A DNA stretch of 64,000 bases from SUG2458 sp051872335 (GTDB lineage: Bacteria; Bacillota_I; Bacilli_A; RFN20; CAG-826), in NCBI GenBank assembly GCA_051872335.1, contig JBJEDT010000003.1, positions 1-64,000 of the forward strand, given 5' to 3'. Positions 35,344 to 43,084 of the stretch are shown here, piece after piece. A model generated the notes under the pieces. It worked only from the letters and a program-made list of their open reading frames with translations, had not been told where the DNA came from and did not search any database. Within the stretch, counting starts at the first letter, position 1; each line of letters starts with the position of its first letter. Both the position numbers and the translations under genes were made by a program.

Positions 35344-35853
35344 ATGCAAGAAATGGAATTAGAAATGGATGTTAATAATTTTCATCAATCATTTGAAAAT
35401 CTTAAGAAAATATTGCAAGAACAGGCTTTTCAAAAAAACAGACAAGGTATTTATTTGATTTTTAATGATAAACCAAATGAAGGAATGGTATCTCAAATAA
35501 TAGATTGTTTTTTTTGCTTTAAGTCTGCTTATTTATTAGGTGTCAAAGTTAAAAAAGATAAGAAAATGGAAATAATAAATGATAATATCCATAATGGTCA
35601 AGTTATTATAAATAGAAAACCAATGGTAATAATGGGTTCATTAAATAGTGGAGGGTGCATTAAATCATACAACGATGTTTGCATAGATGGTGATGCATAT
35701 GGAAATATCGAATTGATGGGTAGTTCTAATGTTTTTTTAAAAAATGCAATCGGTGTTACAATTCATTTAGAAAATGGATTATCTAGACAAGTTAGTGGAC
35801 GTAATATTTTAATAAACAATGATATTTTAGAGGATATGATATGGCAAGAGTAA
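35344..35853 (+). CDS. minC: Septum site-determining protein MinC
   Basis: The 169-residue protein has a short N-terminal domain and the C-terminal beta-helix of MinC (about 80-169: NIHNGQVIINRKPMVIMG, LNSGGCIKSYNDVCIDGDAYG). It is shorter than the 220 or so residues usual in Bacilli. MinC blocks FtsZ ring formation away from midcell when bound to MinD. It overlaps minD by 13 nt. A TATAAT at 35307-35312 and an AGGTGAG ribosome site support a promoter just upstream. The mreBCD genes that precede it in B. subtilis are absent. Confidence 0.85.
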   Translation: MQEMELEMDVNNFHQSFENLKKILQEQAFQKNRQGIYLIFNDKPNEGMVSQIIDCFFCFKSAYLLGVKVKKDKKMEIINDNIHNGQVIINRKPMVIMGSLNSGGCIKSYNDVCIDGDAYGNIELMGSSNVFLKNAIGVTIHLENGLSRQVSGRNILINNDILEDMIWQE

Positions 35854-36590
35854 TCGTTGTTACATCTGGTAAAGGTGGAGTTGGTAAATCAACAGTAACT
35901 TGTAATTTAGGATATTCATTAGCAAGTTATAATAATAGAGTTTTATTAATTGATCATGATTTAGGATTAAAGAATTTAGATATCATAATGAATTTAGAAT
36001 CAAGAGTTATTTACGATATTAATGATTTAATAAAAGGTAGATGTTCTATTGAACAAGCAATTATACAAGATAAATATTATGATAATTTATTTTTATTACC
36101 TGCTTCATTAAGGCTAGATACTGAAATATATGATAGTTCATATCTTAAAAGAATTATAAACAAAGTAGATTCAGATTTTGATTTTATATTGATTGATTGT
36201 CCTGCTGGTATTGAAAAAGGATTTTTAAATTCAATAAAGTATGCAAAAGAAGCTATTGTTGTTGTTACTTTAGATAAAACTTCTATAAAAGATGCTGATA
36301 AAGTAATTGGAATTTTAAAAAGCAATGCAATTTGTAACATAAGTTTAGTAATAAATAGATATAATCAAAAAGATATTGAACGAAATAATAGTTTAGATAT
36401 TGAAACAACGAAAAGAGTTTTAAATATAGATGTTTTAGGTATTATTAAAGAAAATAAAAATATTTTAGCTTCTTCCAATCATTTGAAGAAAAGAGAACGC
36501 AATAAAGATTTTGATGAAATAGCTTGCAAATTATCAGGTATTCCTTATAAATGCAATTCTTCTTTAATAAAAAGAATCATAAATAAATAA
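35841..36590 (+). CDS. minD: Septum site-determining ATPase MinD
   Basis: The 249-residue ParA-type ATPase has the deviant Walker A SGKGGVGKSTV with signature Lys, LLIDHDLGLKNLDI and FILIDCPAGIEKG. The C-terminal SSLIKRIINK can form the short amphipathic membrane-targeting helix. MinD recruits MinC to the membrane. It overlaps minC by 13 nt, and its homologue in Bacilli is followed by spoIVFA/spoIVFB, as here. Confidence 0.96.
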   Translation: MARVIVVTSGKGGVGKSTVTCNLGYSLASYNNRVLLIDHDLGLKNLDIIMNLESRVIYDINDLIKGRCSIEQAIIQDKYYDNLFLLPASLRLDTEIYDSSYLKRIINKVDSDFDFILIDCPAGIEKGFLNSIKYAKEAIVVVTLDKTSIKDADKVIGILKSNAICNISLVINRYNQKDIERNNSLDIETTKRVLNIDVLGIIKENKNILASSNHLKKRERNKDFDEIACKLSGIPYKCNSSLIKRIINK

Positions 36591-36611
36591 GAAAAAAATA
36601 TAATTTAATAT

Positions 36612-37193
36612 ATGGAAACGGCTTCAAAAATACGTTCTAGAATAAATCCTAAAAAGAAAAGTAAACTTATATTAAATATTTTTATTACTTTTTTTACATT
36701 GTTATCTTTATTATTAGGATTTATGATTTATTCTTATTATGATGAAGATGGAAAATATATTAATTCATTACTAGGAACAAATTTTAATTTTTCCTCTTTT
36801 AATGAAGTTCTTGATAATATTTTTTCTTTTAAAACCACTACAAATAATGATAGTCAAACAGTAAATACCAATGTTACATATATAGAACTTGGAAATAATT
36901 ATTTTCAAACAGAAAGTGGAACTTATATCAATGCTTTATTTTATGGACGAGTTATAGGATATGATGAGGAAAAAATGTCTTTAATTATAGAATATCCAAA
37001 TGCTATACTTGCAGTTTATTCGGAGTTAACAAGCATAGAAATTACTTCATTTACTTATGTTGAAGAAGATAATTTAAAATATCTTTCAGTCAATGAAGAA
37101 TCAAAAATTGCTACATATATTAATAAATTCAAAGTAATTTTTATGAAAAATAATGAGTATATAAGTTACCAGAATGTTATTAAACAAAATTAA
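36612..37193 (+). CDS. spoIVFA: SpoIVFA-like membrane protein
   Basis: The 193-residue protein has a basic N-terminus, one membrane helix (about 20-42, LILNIFITFFTLLSLLLGFMIY) and an extracytoplasmic domain with beta-rich sequence (FYGRVIGYDEEKMSLIIEYPNA) that resembles a degenerate M23-like domain. Position between minD and spoIVFB, with a 20-nt overlap to the latter, is the main reason for the name. SpoIVFA holds SpoIVFB inactive in the outer forespore membrane. No ribosome site precedes the ATG; a TATAAT ends seven bases before it. Confidence 0.65.
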   Translation: METASKIRSRINPKKKSKLILNIFITFFTLLSLLLGFMIYSYYDEDGKYINSLLGTNFNFSSFNEVLDNIFSFKTTTNNDSQTVNTNVTYIELGNNYFQTESGTYINALFYGRVIGYDEEKMSLIIEYPNAILAVYSELTSIEITSFTYVEEDNLKYLSVNEESKIATYINKFKVIFMKNNEYISYQNVIKQN

Positions 37194-37923
37194 TATTCCT
37201 TTTTATACAATCATATATTTGATAGCTGTTTTATTATTTAATCGGTTTGGATCTATTTTTCTTTTTTTAGTGTGTTCTTTTATTCATGAATTGTTTCATT
37301 GTATTGTTGCACGTATTTTTAATGTAGATATTGTATCAATAAATGTTACTCCTTTAGGTTGCAGTGCTCAACTTGACAATGTAGAAAAATTAGTATTAAA
37401 AAAGAAAATAATGATCTTTTTAGCTGGCCCTTTTTCATGTTTCGTTATTATTCCTTTTTTAAGTTTTTTATATAAAACTAGTTTAATTAATGAAAACCAG
37501 TTTAATATGCTTGCTAATATGAATATTGTTGTTTTTATTTTTAATTTACTACCACTAAGTATTCTAGATGGAGGACATATAATAGATGCAATTATTTTTA
37601 ATAAATTTGATATATTTAAAGCCTCCAAAATACAACTAATTTACAATATCATAAGTACATTTTGTATTAGCATATACTTAATTATATTTTCACAATATAT
37701 ATTATTATGCTTTATTATATTACATCTTTTTATGATGGTTATTTTTTATAAAAGAAACATCAAGAATTTATTAAGAAAAAGACTATATATGAACAAAGAT
37801 TTTTTACCAATTAAAATTAATAATGATAAAATAATATATAGAGATTATGAAAATTTTTATTTGGAAAATGAAAATTTAATTCATGAGAATTTTTATATTT
37901 ACGAAATATTAAAAAATAAATGA
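37174..37923 (+). CDS. spoIVFB: SpoIVFB-like intramembrane metalloprotease (M50)
   Basis: The 249-residue membrane protein is a site-2 protease: zinc motif HELFH in CSFIHELFHCIVAR inside helix 2 and the second motif NLLPLSILDGGHI. About six helices are predicted. In B. subtilis SpoIVFB releases SigK in the mother cell during sporulation. The gene overlaps the SpoIVFA-like gene by 20 nt and stands before rplU, the B. subtilis order. It is shorter than B. subtilis SpoIVFB (288) but complete by motif. Confidence 0.88.
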   Translation: MLLNKINIPFYTIIYLIAVLLFNRFGSIFLFLVCSFIHELFHCIVARIFNVDIVSINVTPLGCSAQLDNVEKLVLKKKIMIFLAGPFSCFVIIPFLSFLYKTSLINENQFNMLANMNIVVFIFNLLPLSILDGGHIIDAIIFNKFDIFKASKIQLIYNIISTFCISIYLIIFSQYILLCFIILHLFMMVIFYKRNIKNLLRKRLYMNKDFLPIKINNDKIIYRDYENFYLENENLIHENFYIYEILKNK

Positions 37924-37962
37924 AGATTTTATGAAAAGTTTTACTTAGAAAAACAAAAATTG

Positions 37963-37991
37963 TTGACTATGATAAGGCTAGATGGTATTAT
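37963..37991 (+). promoter_or_regulatory. SigA-type promoter of rplU-prp-rpmA
   Basis: TTGACT (37963-37968), a 17-bp spacer and TATTAT (37986-37991), giving a leader of about 100 nt before rplU. Confidence 0.85.
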
Positions 37992-37997
37992 ACTAAT

Positions 37998-38092
37998 GTT
38001 GTTGCCTCACTAGCTACAACCGCTAAGAAAAGGTTTTAAAACAAACGTTACCTTAATTGCGAGTCTAAGTGAAATTTTAAATAATAGGAGGT
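37998..38092 (+). ncRNA. Probable ribosomal protein L21 leader
   Basis: The leader between the promoter and rplU can pair GTTGT with ACAAC, AAGGT with ACCTT and CTTA with TAAG, and its position matches the L21 leader of Bacilli, thought to be an autoregulatory mRNA structure bound by L21. I recognise it by location and folding potential, not by a sequence I can verify. Confidence 0.5.
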
Positions 38093-38097
38093 GCACT

Positions 38098-38406
38098 ATG
38101 TACGCAATTATCGAAACAGGTGGAAAACAAATCAGAGTAGAAGCTGGTCAAAAAATTTATGTTGAAAAACTTGAAGCAGAAGTTGGTTCAGTTTACACAT
38201 TTGACAAAGTTTTATTAGTCGCTGATAAATCCGCTAAAGTTGGAGCTCCTTATGTTAAAGGTGCTACAGTTACAGCTAAAGTCGAAAAACAAGGCTTAGG
38301 TCGTAAAATTCGTGTCTTCAAGTACAAAAGCAAAGCAAATGAACGTAAAACTCACGGTCATCGTCAACCATATACTTGCTTAGTCATTGAAGCAATTAAC
38401 GCTTAA
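38098..38406 (+). CDS. rplU: 50S ribosomal protein L21
   Basis: The 102-residue protein begins MYAIIETGGKQIRVEAGQ and ends with the L21 signature KYKSKANERKTHGHRQPYT. It binds 23S rRNA in the large subunit. AGGAGG lies upstream. It heads the conserved trio rplU-prp-rpmA, with the prp gene starting two bases after its stop. Confidence 0.98.
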   Translation: MYAIIETGGKQIRVEAGQKIYVEKLEAEVGSVYTFDKVLLVADKSAKVGAPYVKGATVTAKVEKQGLGRKIRVFKYKSKANERKTHGHRQPYTCLVIEAINA

Positions 38407-38408
38407 TT

Positions 38409-38717
38409 ATGATTCGTGTTAAGTATGTTGAAAATGATGGTCAATTTGTTTCTTTAGAGGTCAAAGGCCATGCTAACTCAACAACTATTGATGGACATGA
38501 TTTAGTATGTGCAGGTGTTTCTGCATGTGTTGTTGGTGCTATGAATGCATTAGAAGACCATAAGAAATTTGAGTTTATTATGGATGAAGGTCATGTTCTT
38601 ATTAAAAAGATTGATAATGAAAAATTATCAAAACACAATCAAATAGTTCTTCAAACATTAATGGTTCAATTAAGAACGATTGAAGAATCTAACAAAAAAT
38701 TTATAAAAATAAACTAA
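38409..38717 (+). CDS. prp: Ribosomal-processing cysteine protease Prp
   Basis: The 102-residue protein has the Prp catalytic pair His21 (VKGHANS) and Cys34 (DLVCAGVSA). Prp removes the N-terminal extension of L27, an essential step in Bacillota that have it. The target is encoded directly downstream: rpmA here carries the matching extension. The gene is two bases after rplU, so expression is tied to L21. Confidence 0.95.
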   Translation: MIRVKYVENDGQFVSLEVKGHANSTTIDGHDLVCAGVSACVVGAMNALEDHKKFEFIMDEGHVLIKKIDNEKLSKHNQIVLQTLMVQLRTIEESNKKFIKIN

Positions 38718-38750
38718 GTAATTATATAAAGAAAGAGAGGGTGCATCGTT

Positions 38751-39041
38751 ATGATGTTTAAATTAAATCTTCAACTCTTCGCTTCTAAGAAGGGTGTCGG
38801 TTCTACAAAGAACGGTAGAGATTCTGAATCAAAACGTCTTGGAGCTAAAAAAGGTGATGGACAATTTGCTACTGCTGGTTCAATCATTTATCGTCAACGT
38901 GGCACAAAAATCTATCCAGGTGTAAATACAAAACGTGGTGGAGATGATACAATTTTTGCTACAAAAAGTGGTATTGTCAAATTTGAACGTGTAGGTAAAG
39001 ATAGAAAACGTGTTTCTGTTTACGAAGTCGAAGCAAAATAA
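38751..39041 (+). CDS. rpmA: 50S ribosomal protein L27 with Prp-cleaved extension
   Basis: The 96-residue protein begins with the extension MMFKLNLQLF ahead of ASKKGVGSTKNGRDS. Prp is known to cut this motif between Phe and Ala, exposing the L27 tail that reaches the peptidyl transferase centre. The rest (LGAKKGDGQFATAGSIIYRQRG) is standard L27. Two adjacent ATG codons offer alternative starts. A terminator follows. Confidence 0.98.
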   Translation: MMFKLNLQLFASKKGVGSTKNGRDSESKRLGAKKGDGQFATAGSIIYRQRGTKIYPGVNTKRGGDDTIFATKSGIVKFERVGKDRKRVSVYEVEAK

Positions 39042-39053
39042 TTTATGAATCAC

Positions 39054-39083
39054 AAGACCATATTAATTTATGGTCTTTTTTTT
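39054..39083 (+). terminator. Intrinsic terminator after rpmA
   Basis: AAGACCATA (39054-39062) pairs with TATGGTCTT (39069-39077) around TTAATT and is followed by a run of eight T. Confidence 0.92.
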
Positions 39084-39145
39084 AAGATGTTATGTAATAA
39101 AAGTTTTATAAATGTTAATATATAAAAAAGGTAGGCGATTTTTGA

Positions 39146-40426
39146 ATGTTTATAGATAGAGCAAAATTAGAAGTACGTGCAGGTAAAGGTGGAGATGGAA
39201 TGATTGCATTCCATAGAGAAAAATTTGTTGATAAAGGTGGTCCAAGTGGTGGTAATGGTGGACGTGGTGGTTCCATTATTTTACGTGCAACAAAAGGAGC
39301 ATCTACCTTAATTAACTTTAGACATTCAAAAGTTATAGTTGCTCGTGATGGTGAAAAAGGCATGGGTAAAAATGCCTACGGACGTGGTGCTAGTGATGTT
39401 GTTGTTGAAGTACCTGTAGGAACAGTAGTTTATGATGAAAAAGATCATTCTTTTATATGCGATTTAAACGAAGATAAAAAAGAATATATTGTTGCTAAAG
39501 GTGGACGTGGAGGAAGAGGAAATGCTTGTTTTAAATCGGCTATCAATCGAGTCCCAAATATCGCAGAAAATGGTCTTCCAGGTGAAAGAAAAAGATTGAT
39601 CTTAGAGTTAAAATTATTAGCTGATGTTGGTTTTGTTGGTTTTCCTAGTGTTGGCAAATCTACTTTATTATCAATTATTTCTAATGCAAATCCTGAAATA
39701 GCTGACTATCCTTTTACGACTATTTCACCTAATTTAGGTGTAGTAAACTTAAAAGATGGACGTAGTTTTGTCGCTGCAGATTTACCTGGATTAATTGAAG
39801 GAGCTCACGAAGGAAAAGGATTAGGTCTTCAATTTTTAAGACATATTGAAAGATGTCGTGTTTTAATTCATATGATTGATATGTCTGGAGAAAGAGATCC
39901 TTATGATGATTATTTAAAGATTAATGAAGAATTAAAAAAATATGGATTTAATTTAATTAATAGACCTACAATTATTGTTGGAACAAAAATGGATGAAGAA
40001 GGAGCTCAAGAAAGATTAGAGCAACTTCAAAAGCAATTAAATGATAAGAAAGTTTTTGGTATTTGTGCTTTAACTCACGAAGGTGTTGAAAAAGTGCTTG
40101 TTGAAGCAATGAACTTACTTGAAGTTACACCAATGTTCCCAATGTATGATGAAAATAACGAAGTTGATGGCTATAAAGTCTATGAAGCAAAAGAAAATGA
40201 AAAAGAGGCATTTACTATTTTAAATAAAGGCAATGGTTTATGGGTAATTACCGGAGAAAGAGTCGAAAGAACATATAACTTGATTAACTTATCAACTGAT
40301 GAAGGTATGTTTAAACTATTAGATTATTTAAGAAGAATTGGTGTTGATGATGAATTGCGTCGTTTAGGTGCAAAAGATGGTGACACCGTTACTTTATGTG
40401 ATTTTGAATTTGATTATATTGAATAA
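39146..40426 (+). CDS. obgE: GTPase ObgE/CgtA
   Basis: The 426-residue GTPase has the glycine-rich Obg fold (GKGGDGMIAFHREKFVDKGG, GGNGGRGGS), the GTPase domain (GFPSVGKST, DLPGLIEGAHEGKGLG, GTKMDE) and a C-terminal OCT domain. Obg acts in 50S assembly, the stringent response and, in B. subtilis, sporulation onset. spo0B, which lies before obg in B. subtilis, is absent here. The ruvA gene follows after 66 nt. Confidence 0.98.
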   Translation: MFIDRAKLEVRAGKGGDGMIAFHREKFVDKGGPSGGNGGRGGSIILRATKGASTLINFRHSKVIVARDGEKGMGKNAYGRGASDVVVEVPVGTVVYDEKDHSFICDLNEDKKEYIVAKGGRGGRGNACFKSAINRVPNIAENGLPGERKRLILELKLLADVGFVGFPSVGKSTLLSIISNANPEIADYPFTTISPNLGVVNLKDGRSFVAADLPGLIEGAHEGKGLGLQFLRHIERCRVLIHMIDMSGERDPYDDYLKINEELKKYGFNLINRPTIIVGTKMDEEGAQERLEQLQKQLNDKKVFGICALTHEGVEKVLVEAMNLLEVTPMFPMYDENNEVDGYKVYEAKENEKEAFTILNKGNGLWVITGERVERTYNLINLSTDEGMFKLLDYLRRIGVDDELRRLGAKDGDTVTLCDFEFDYIE

Positions 40427-40492
40427 TTTTAGGAGATTTACAAATTTTAGCGAAATTATATAGTGAAATATTTATGAAAGGAAATATTAACT

Positions 40493-41074
40493 ATGTATCA
40501 TTTCTTAAAAGGAAAAATTGATGAGCAAGGAAAAGATTATATTATTCTTAATGTAAATAATGTAGGATATTTTATCTTTTTAGCAACAATGAAGATGTTT
40601 AATATTAATGAGGAGGTAAAAGTACTGATTTATACTGTCTTTAGAGAAGATGAACAGTATTTAATCGGATTTAATACCAAAGAAGAAAAAGATATGTTTA
40701 ATCTTTTACTTCTTACTAAAGGAGTAGGTCCAAAAACTGCAATTAATATATTGAGAAGTTCAAGTGTCAATTTATTAAAAGAAGCTATTGTTAAAGAAGA
40801 TATAAATTATTTAAAGTCGATTCCAACTTTAGGAGCTAAAGTTGCGCAACAAATTATTTTTGATTTAAAAAATAAAGTTATTTCTGAGTCAAATATATTG
40901 ACAACTAATCAATACAATAAAATGAACGAAGTACGTAATGTGCTTCGTTCTTTTGGTTATAAAAACTATCAAATAGAATCCGAACTCGTAACTTTTAAAC
41001 AATTTGATATGGATTTACAAGAAATTATTAAAATCTTAGTAAATAAATTAACAATAAAATATGGAAATAAATGA
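40493..41074 (+). CDS. ruvA: Holliday junction branch migration protein RuvA
   Basis: The 193-residue protein has the N-terminal OB fold (MYHFLKGKIDEQGKDYIILNVNNVGY is its divergent form), tandem helix-hairpin-helix motifs (LLLLTKGVGPKTAINIL, LKSIPTLGAKVAQQIIFDLK) and a C-terminal RuvB-interacting domain. RuvA tetramers bind four-way junctions and guide the RuvB motor. It overlaps ruvB by 14 nt. Confidence 0.95.
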   Translation: MYHFLKGKIDEQGKDYIILNVNNVGYFIFLATMKMFNINEEVKVLIYTVFREDEQYLIGFNTKEEKDMFNLLLLTKGVGPKTAINILRSSSVNLLKEAIVKEDINYLKSIPTLGAKVAQQIIFDLKNKVISESNILTTNQYNKMNEVRNVLRSFGYKNYQIESELVTFKQFDMDLQEIIKILVNKLTIKYGNK

Positions 41075-42029
41075 GAATGGGTTAAGACCAAAATACCTTA
41101 AGGAATTTATTGGTCAAAAAGAATTAATTTATAAATTATCAGTTTATATTGATGCTGCTAGAAAAAGAAAAGAAGTATTAGATCATATTCTTTTTTATGG
41201 GCCAGCCGGTTGTGGAAAAACAACACTTGCTAATTTAATTGCGAATGAAATGAGTGTAAATATTAAAGTTATTAATGCTGCAAATATAGAAAAGCCATAT
41301 GAACTAATTAGTGTTTTATTATCATTAGCACCAGGAGATATTTTGTTTATTGATGAAATTCATCGTTTATCTCGGCAGTTAGAAGAAATTTTATATTCTG
41401 CAATGGAAGATTTTTACATTGAATCTGTTATAAACAAAAATGAAACTACTAAAGATATTCATATAGATTTACCACCATTTACCTTAATTGGTGCAACAAC
41501 ATTATTTGGTCTTATTTCTTCTCCGTTAAGAATGAGATTTCCTATATGTGAAAAACTTAGTTTTTATAGTATTTCGGATATGATTTTTATTATTAATCGA
41601 AGTGCTAAAATTTATGATATAAAAATAACAGAAGAGGCATCTAAAAACATAGCTAAAAGATCTCGTGGGATACCTCGTATTGGAAATAATTTGCTTAAAA
41701 GAATAAGGGATTTTGCATGTTTTAGGAATAAAAAAATAATAGATAATGATATTGTGGAAGAAACAACGGCTTTTTTAAAGATTAATGAAATTGGATTAAA
41801 TGAAGATGATTTATTATATATTAAGACACTTTATAACAAAGGAAAGTGCTTGTGTTTAGGAATTAACTCATTGGCCGTTTTATTAAATTATGATATCAAA
41901 ACAATTGAAGATACAATTGAACCATATCTTTTAAAAATTTATTTTATTGAAAAGAGTAGTAAAGGAAGAATTTTAACAAGTCAAGGATTAACTTATATTA
42001 AAAAGAATCTTAATCTTTTTTTAGATTAA
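41061..42029 (+). CDS. ruvB: Holliday junction branch migration ATPase RuvB
   Basis: The 322-residue AAA+ motor has RPKYLKEFIGQKE at the N-terminus, Walker A GPAGCGKTT, Walker B ILFIDEIHRLSR, the sensor TLIGATTLFG and an arginine finger region SSPLRMRF. The C-terminal winged helix is complete. It is coupled to ruvA by a 14-nt overlap, and its 3' end overlaps the opposing yrzE-like gene by 20 nt. Confidence 0.97.
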   Translation: MEINENGLRPKYLKEFIGQKELIYKLSVYIDAARKRKEVLDHILFYGPAGCGKTTLANLIANEMSVNIKVINAANIEKPYELISVLLSLAPGDILFIDEIHRLSRQLEEILYSAMEDFYIESVINKNETTKDIHIDLPPFTLIGATTLFGLISSPLRMRFPICEKLSFYSISDMIFIINRSAKIYDIKITEEASKNIAKRSRGIPRIGNNLLKRIRDFACFRNKKIIDNDIVEETTAFLKINEIGLNEDDLLYIKTLYNKGKCLCLGINSLAVLLNYDIKTIEDTIEPYLLKIYFIEKSSKGRILTSQGLTYIKKNLNLFLD

Positions 42030-42375
42030 CACCAATTATTGAACCACAGAAGATACATAAAATTCTTAAAATTATTAAAACAATTGTTATAACATCAAGC
42101 TTTTCTTTAGTGACACCAATTATTATCGATAGAATTATGAAATATATAATAGATAAGATTAATCCAATTAACCATCCTTTTTTATTAATTTTAAATCCTA
42201 CATATAGTGAAATTACAAAAAATAAAAGAAGTGATAAAAGAGCATTTAATATGTTTGCGACTAATGGAGAAATTAAACTTCTATATTGTAGATAAGAAAA
42301 AGTAAAAATCAAAATTAAATTTGCTATAAAAAAGATAATTAGGAACATACTAAATTTTGAAAGGTGGTTTTTCAT
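42010..42375 (-). CDS. yrzE: TIGR04086 (YrzE-like) membrane protein
   Basis: The 121-residue protein has four predicted helices (about 9-30, 42-62, 68-88, 95-115) with the pattern NILNALLSLLLFFVISLYVGF of TIGR04086 proteins. YrzE in B. subtilis lies in the same neighbourhood, between ruvB and spoVB. Function is unknown. It is inverted relative to ruvB, with which it converges and overlaps by 20 nt, and diverges from the DUF421 gene. Confidence 0.75.
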   Translation of the reverse strand: MKNHLSKFSMFLIIFFIANLILIFTFSYLQYRSLISPLVANILNALLSLLLFFVISLYVGFKINKKGWLIGLILSIIYFIILSIIIGVTKEKLDVITIVLIILRILCIFCGSIIGVNLKKD

Positions 42376-42421
42376 TTATTATCCTCGTTATAAATTATGA
42401 AAAGCATGTTATTTTTAGACT

Positions 42422-43084
42422 ATGAACATAAATGAGATTTTAGAGATTATTTATAAAACAATATTTTGCTTTTTTTTCTTAATTCTTATTCTTAAAATTA
42501 TGGGAAAAAGAGAAATAGGAACTATAACAACCTTCGATATTGTCGTGTTTTTCATTATTTCAGAACTATTTTCTTTATCACTTAATGATGCTGAAAAATC
42601 TTTATGGCACACAATTATTCCTATAACTGTAATTGTTATATTACAAATTACAATTGCATTTATTTCTCTGAAGTCAAAAACAATCAGAAATATTGTTGAA
42701 GGTAAATTGACATACATTATTTATAAAGGAGAAATTCTTCAAGAGGAGATGAAAAAACAACGCTATAATATTGATGATTTAATGTCACAATTACGTAGTA
42801 AAAATATACAACTTCCAAGTGAAGTTGAATATGCAATTTTAGAAGATAGTGGAAATTTAAATATTATAAAAAAGGAGGATTGTATTTTGGATTATCCTGA
42901 ACCAGTTATTAGTGATGGAAAAATAGTTAAAGAAACTTTAAAAAAAATGAATATATCTCCAGAAATATTAAAAATTAGATTATTAAATTATGGATATACT
43001 GATGAAAAAGAAATTTTCTTAGCTTTACAAACGACTTCTGGACTTTACATTGTTCCTAGAAAACTCCCTAAGAATAAAAATTGA
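42422..43084 (+). CDS. DUF421 (YrbG/YetF-like) membrane protein
   Basis: The 220-residue protein has three N-terminal helices (about 10-27, 38-52, 65-83) with the family signature KIMGKREIGTITTFDIVVF, followed by the two-part cytosolic region: EGKLTYIIYKGEI, LRSKNIQLPSEVEYAILEDSGN and the Gly/Pro-rich VISDGKI. B. subtilis yrbG holds the same position. Function is unclear; spore-associated members are known. No Shine-Dalgarno is visible before the ATG, which is preceded directly by an in-frame stop. Its 3' end overlaps spoVB by 60 nt. Confidence 0.85.
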   Translation: MNINEILEIIYKTIFCFFFLILILKIMGKREIGTITTFDIVVFFIISELFSLSLNDAEKSLWHTIIPITVIVILQITIAFISLKSKTIRNIVEGKLTYIIYKGEILQEEMKKQRYNIDDLMSQLRSKNIQLPSEVEYAILEDSGNLNIIKKEDCILDYPEPVISDGKIVKETLKKMNISPEILKIRLLNYGYTDEKEIFLALQTTSGLYIVPRKLPKNKN

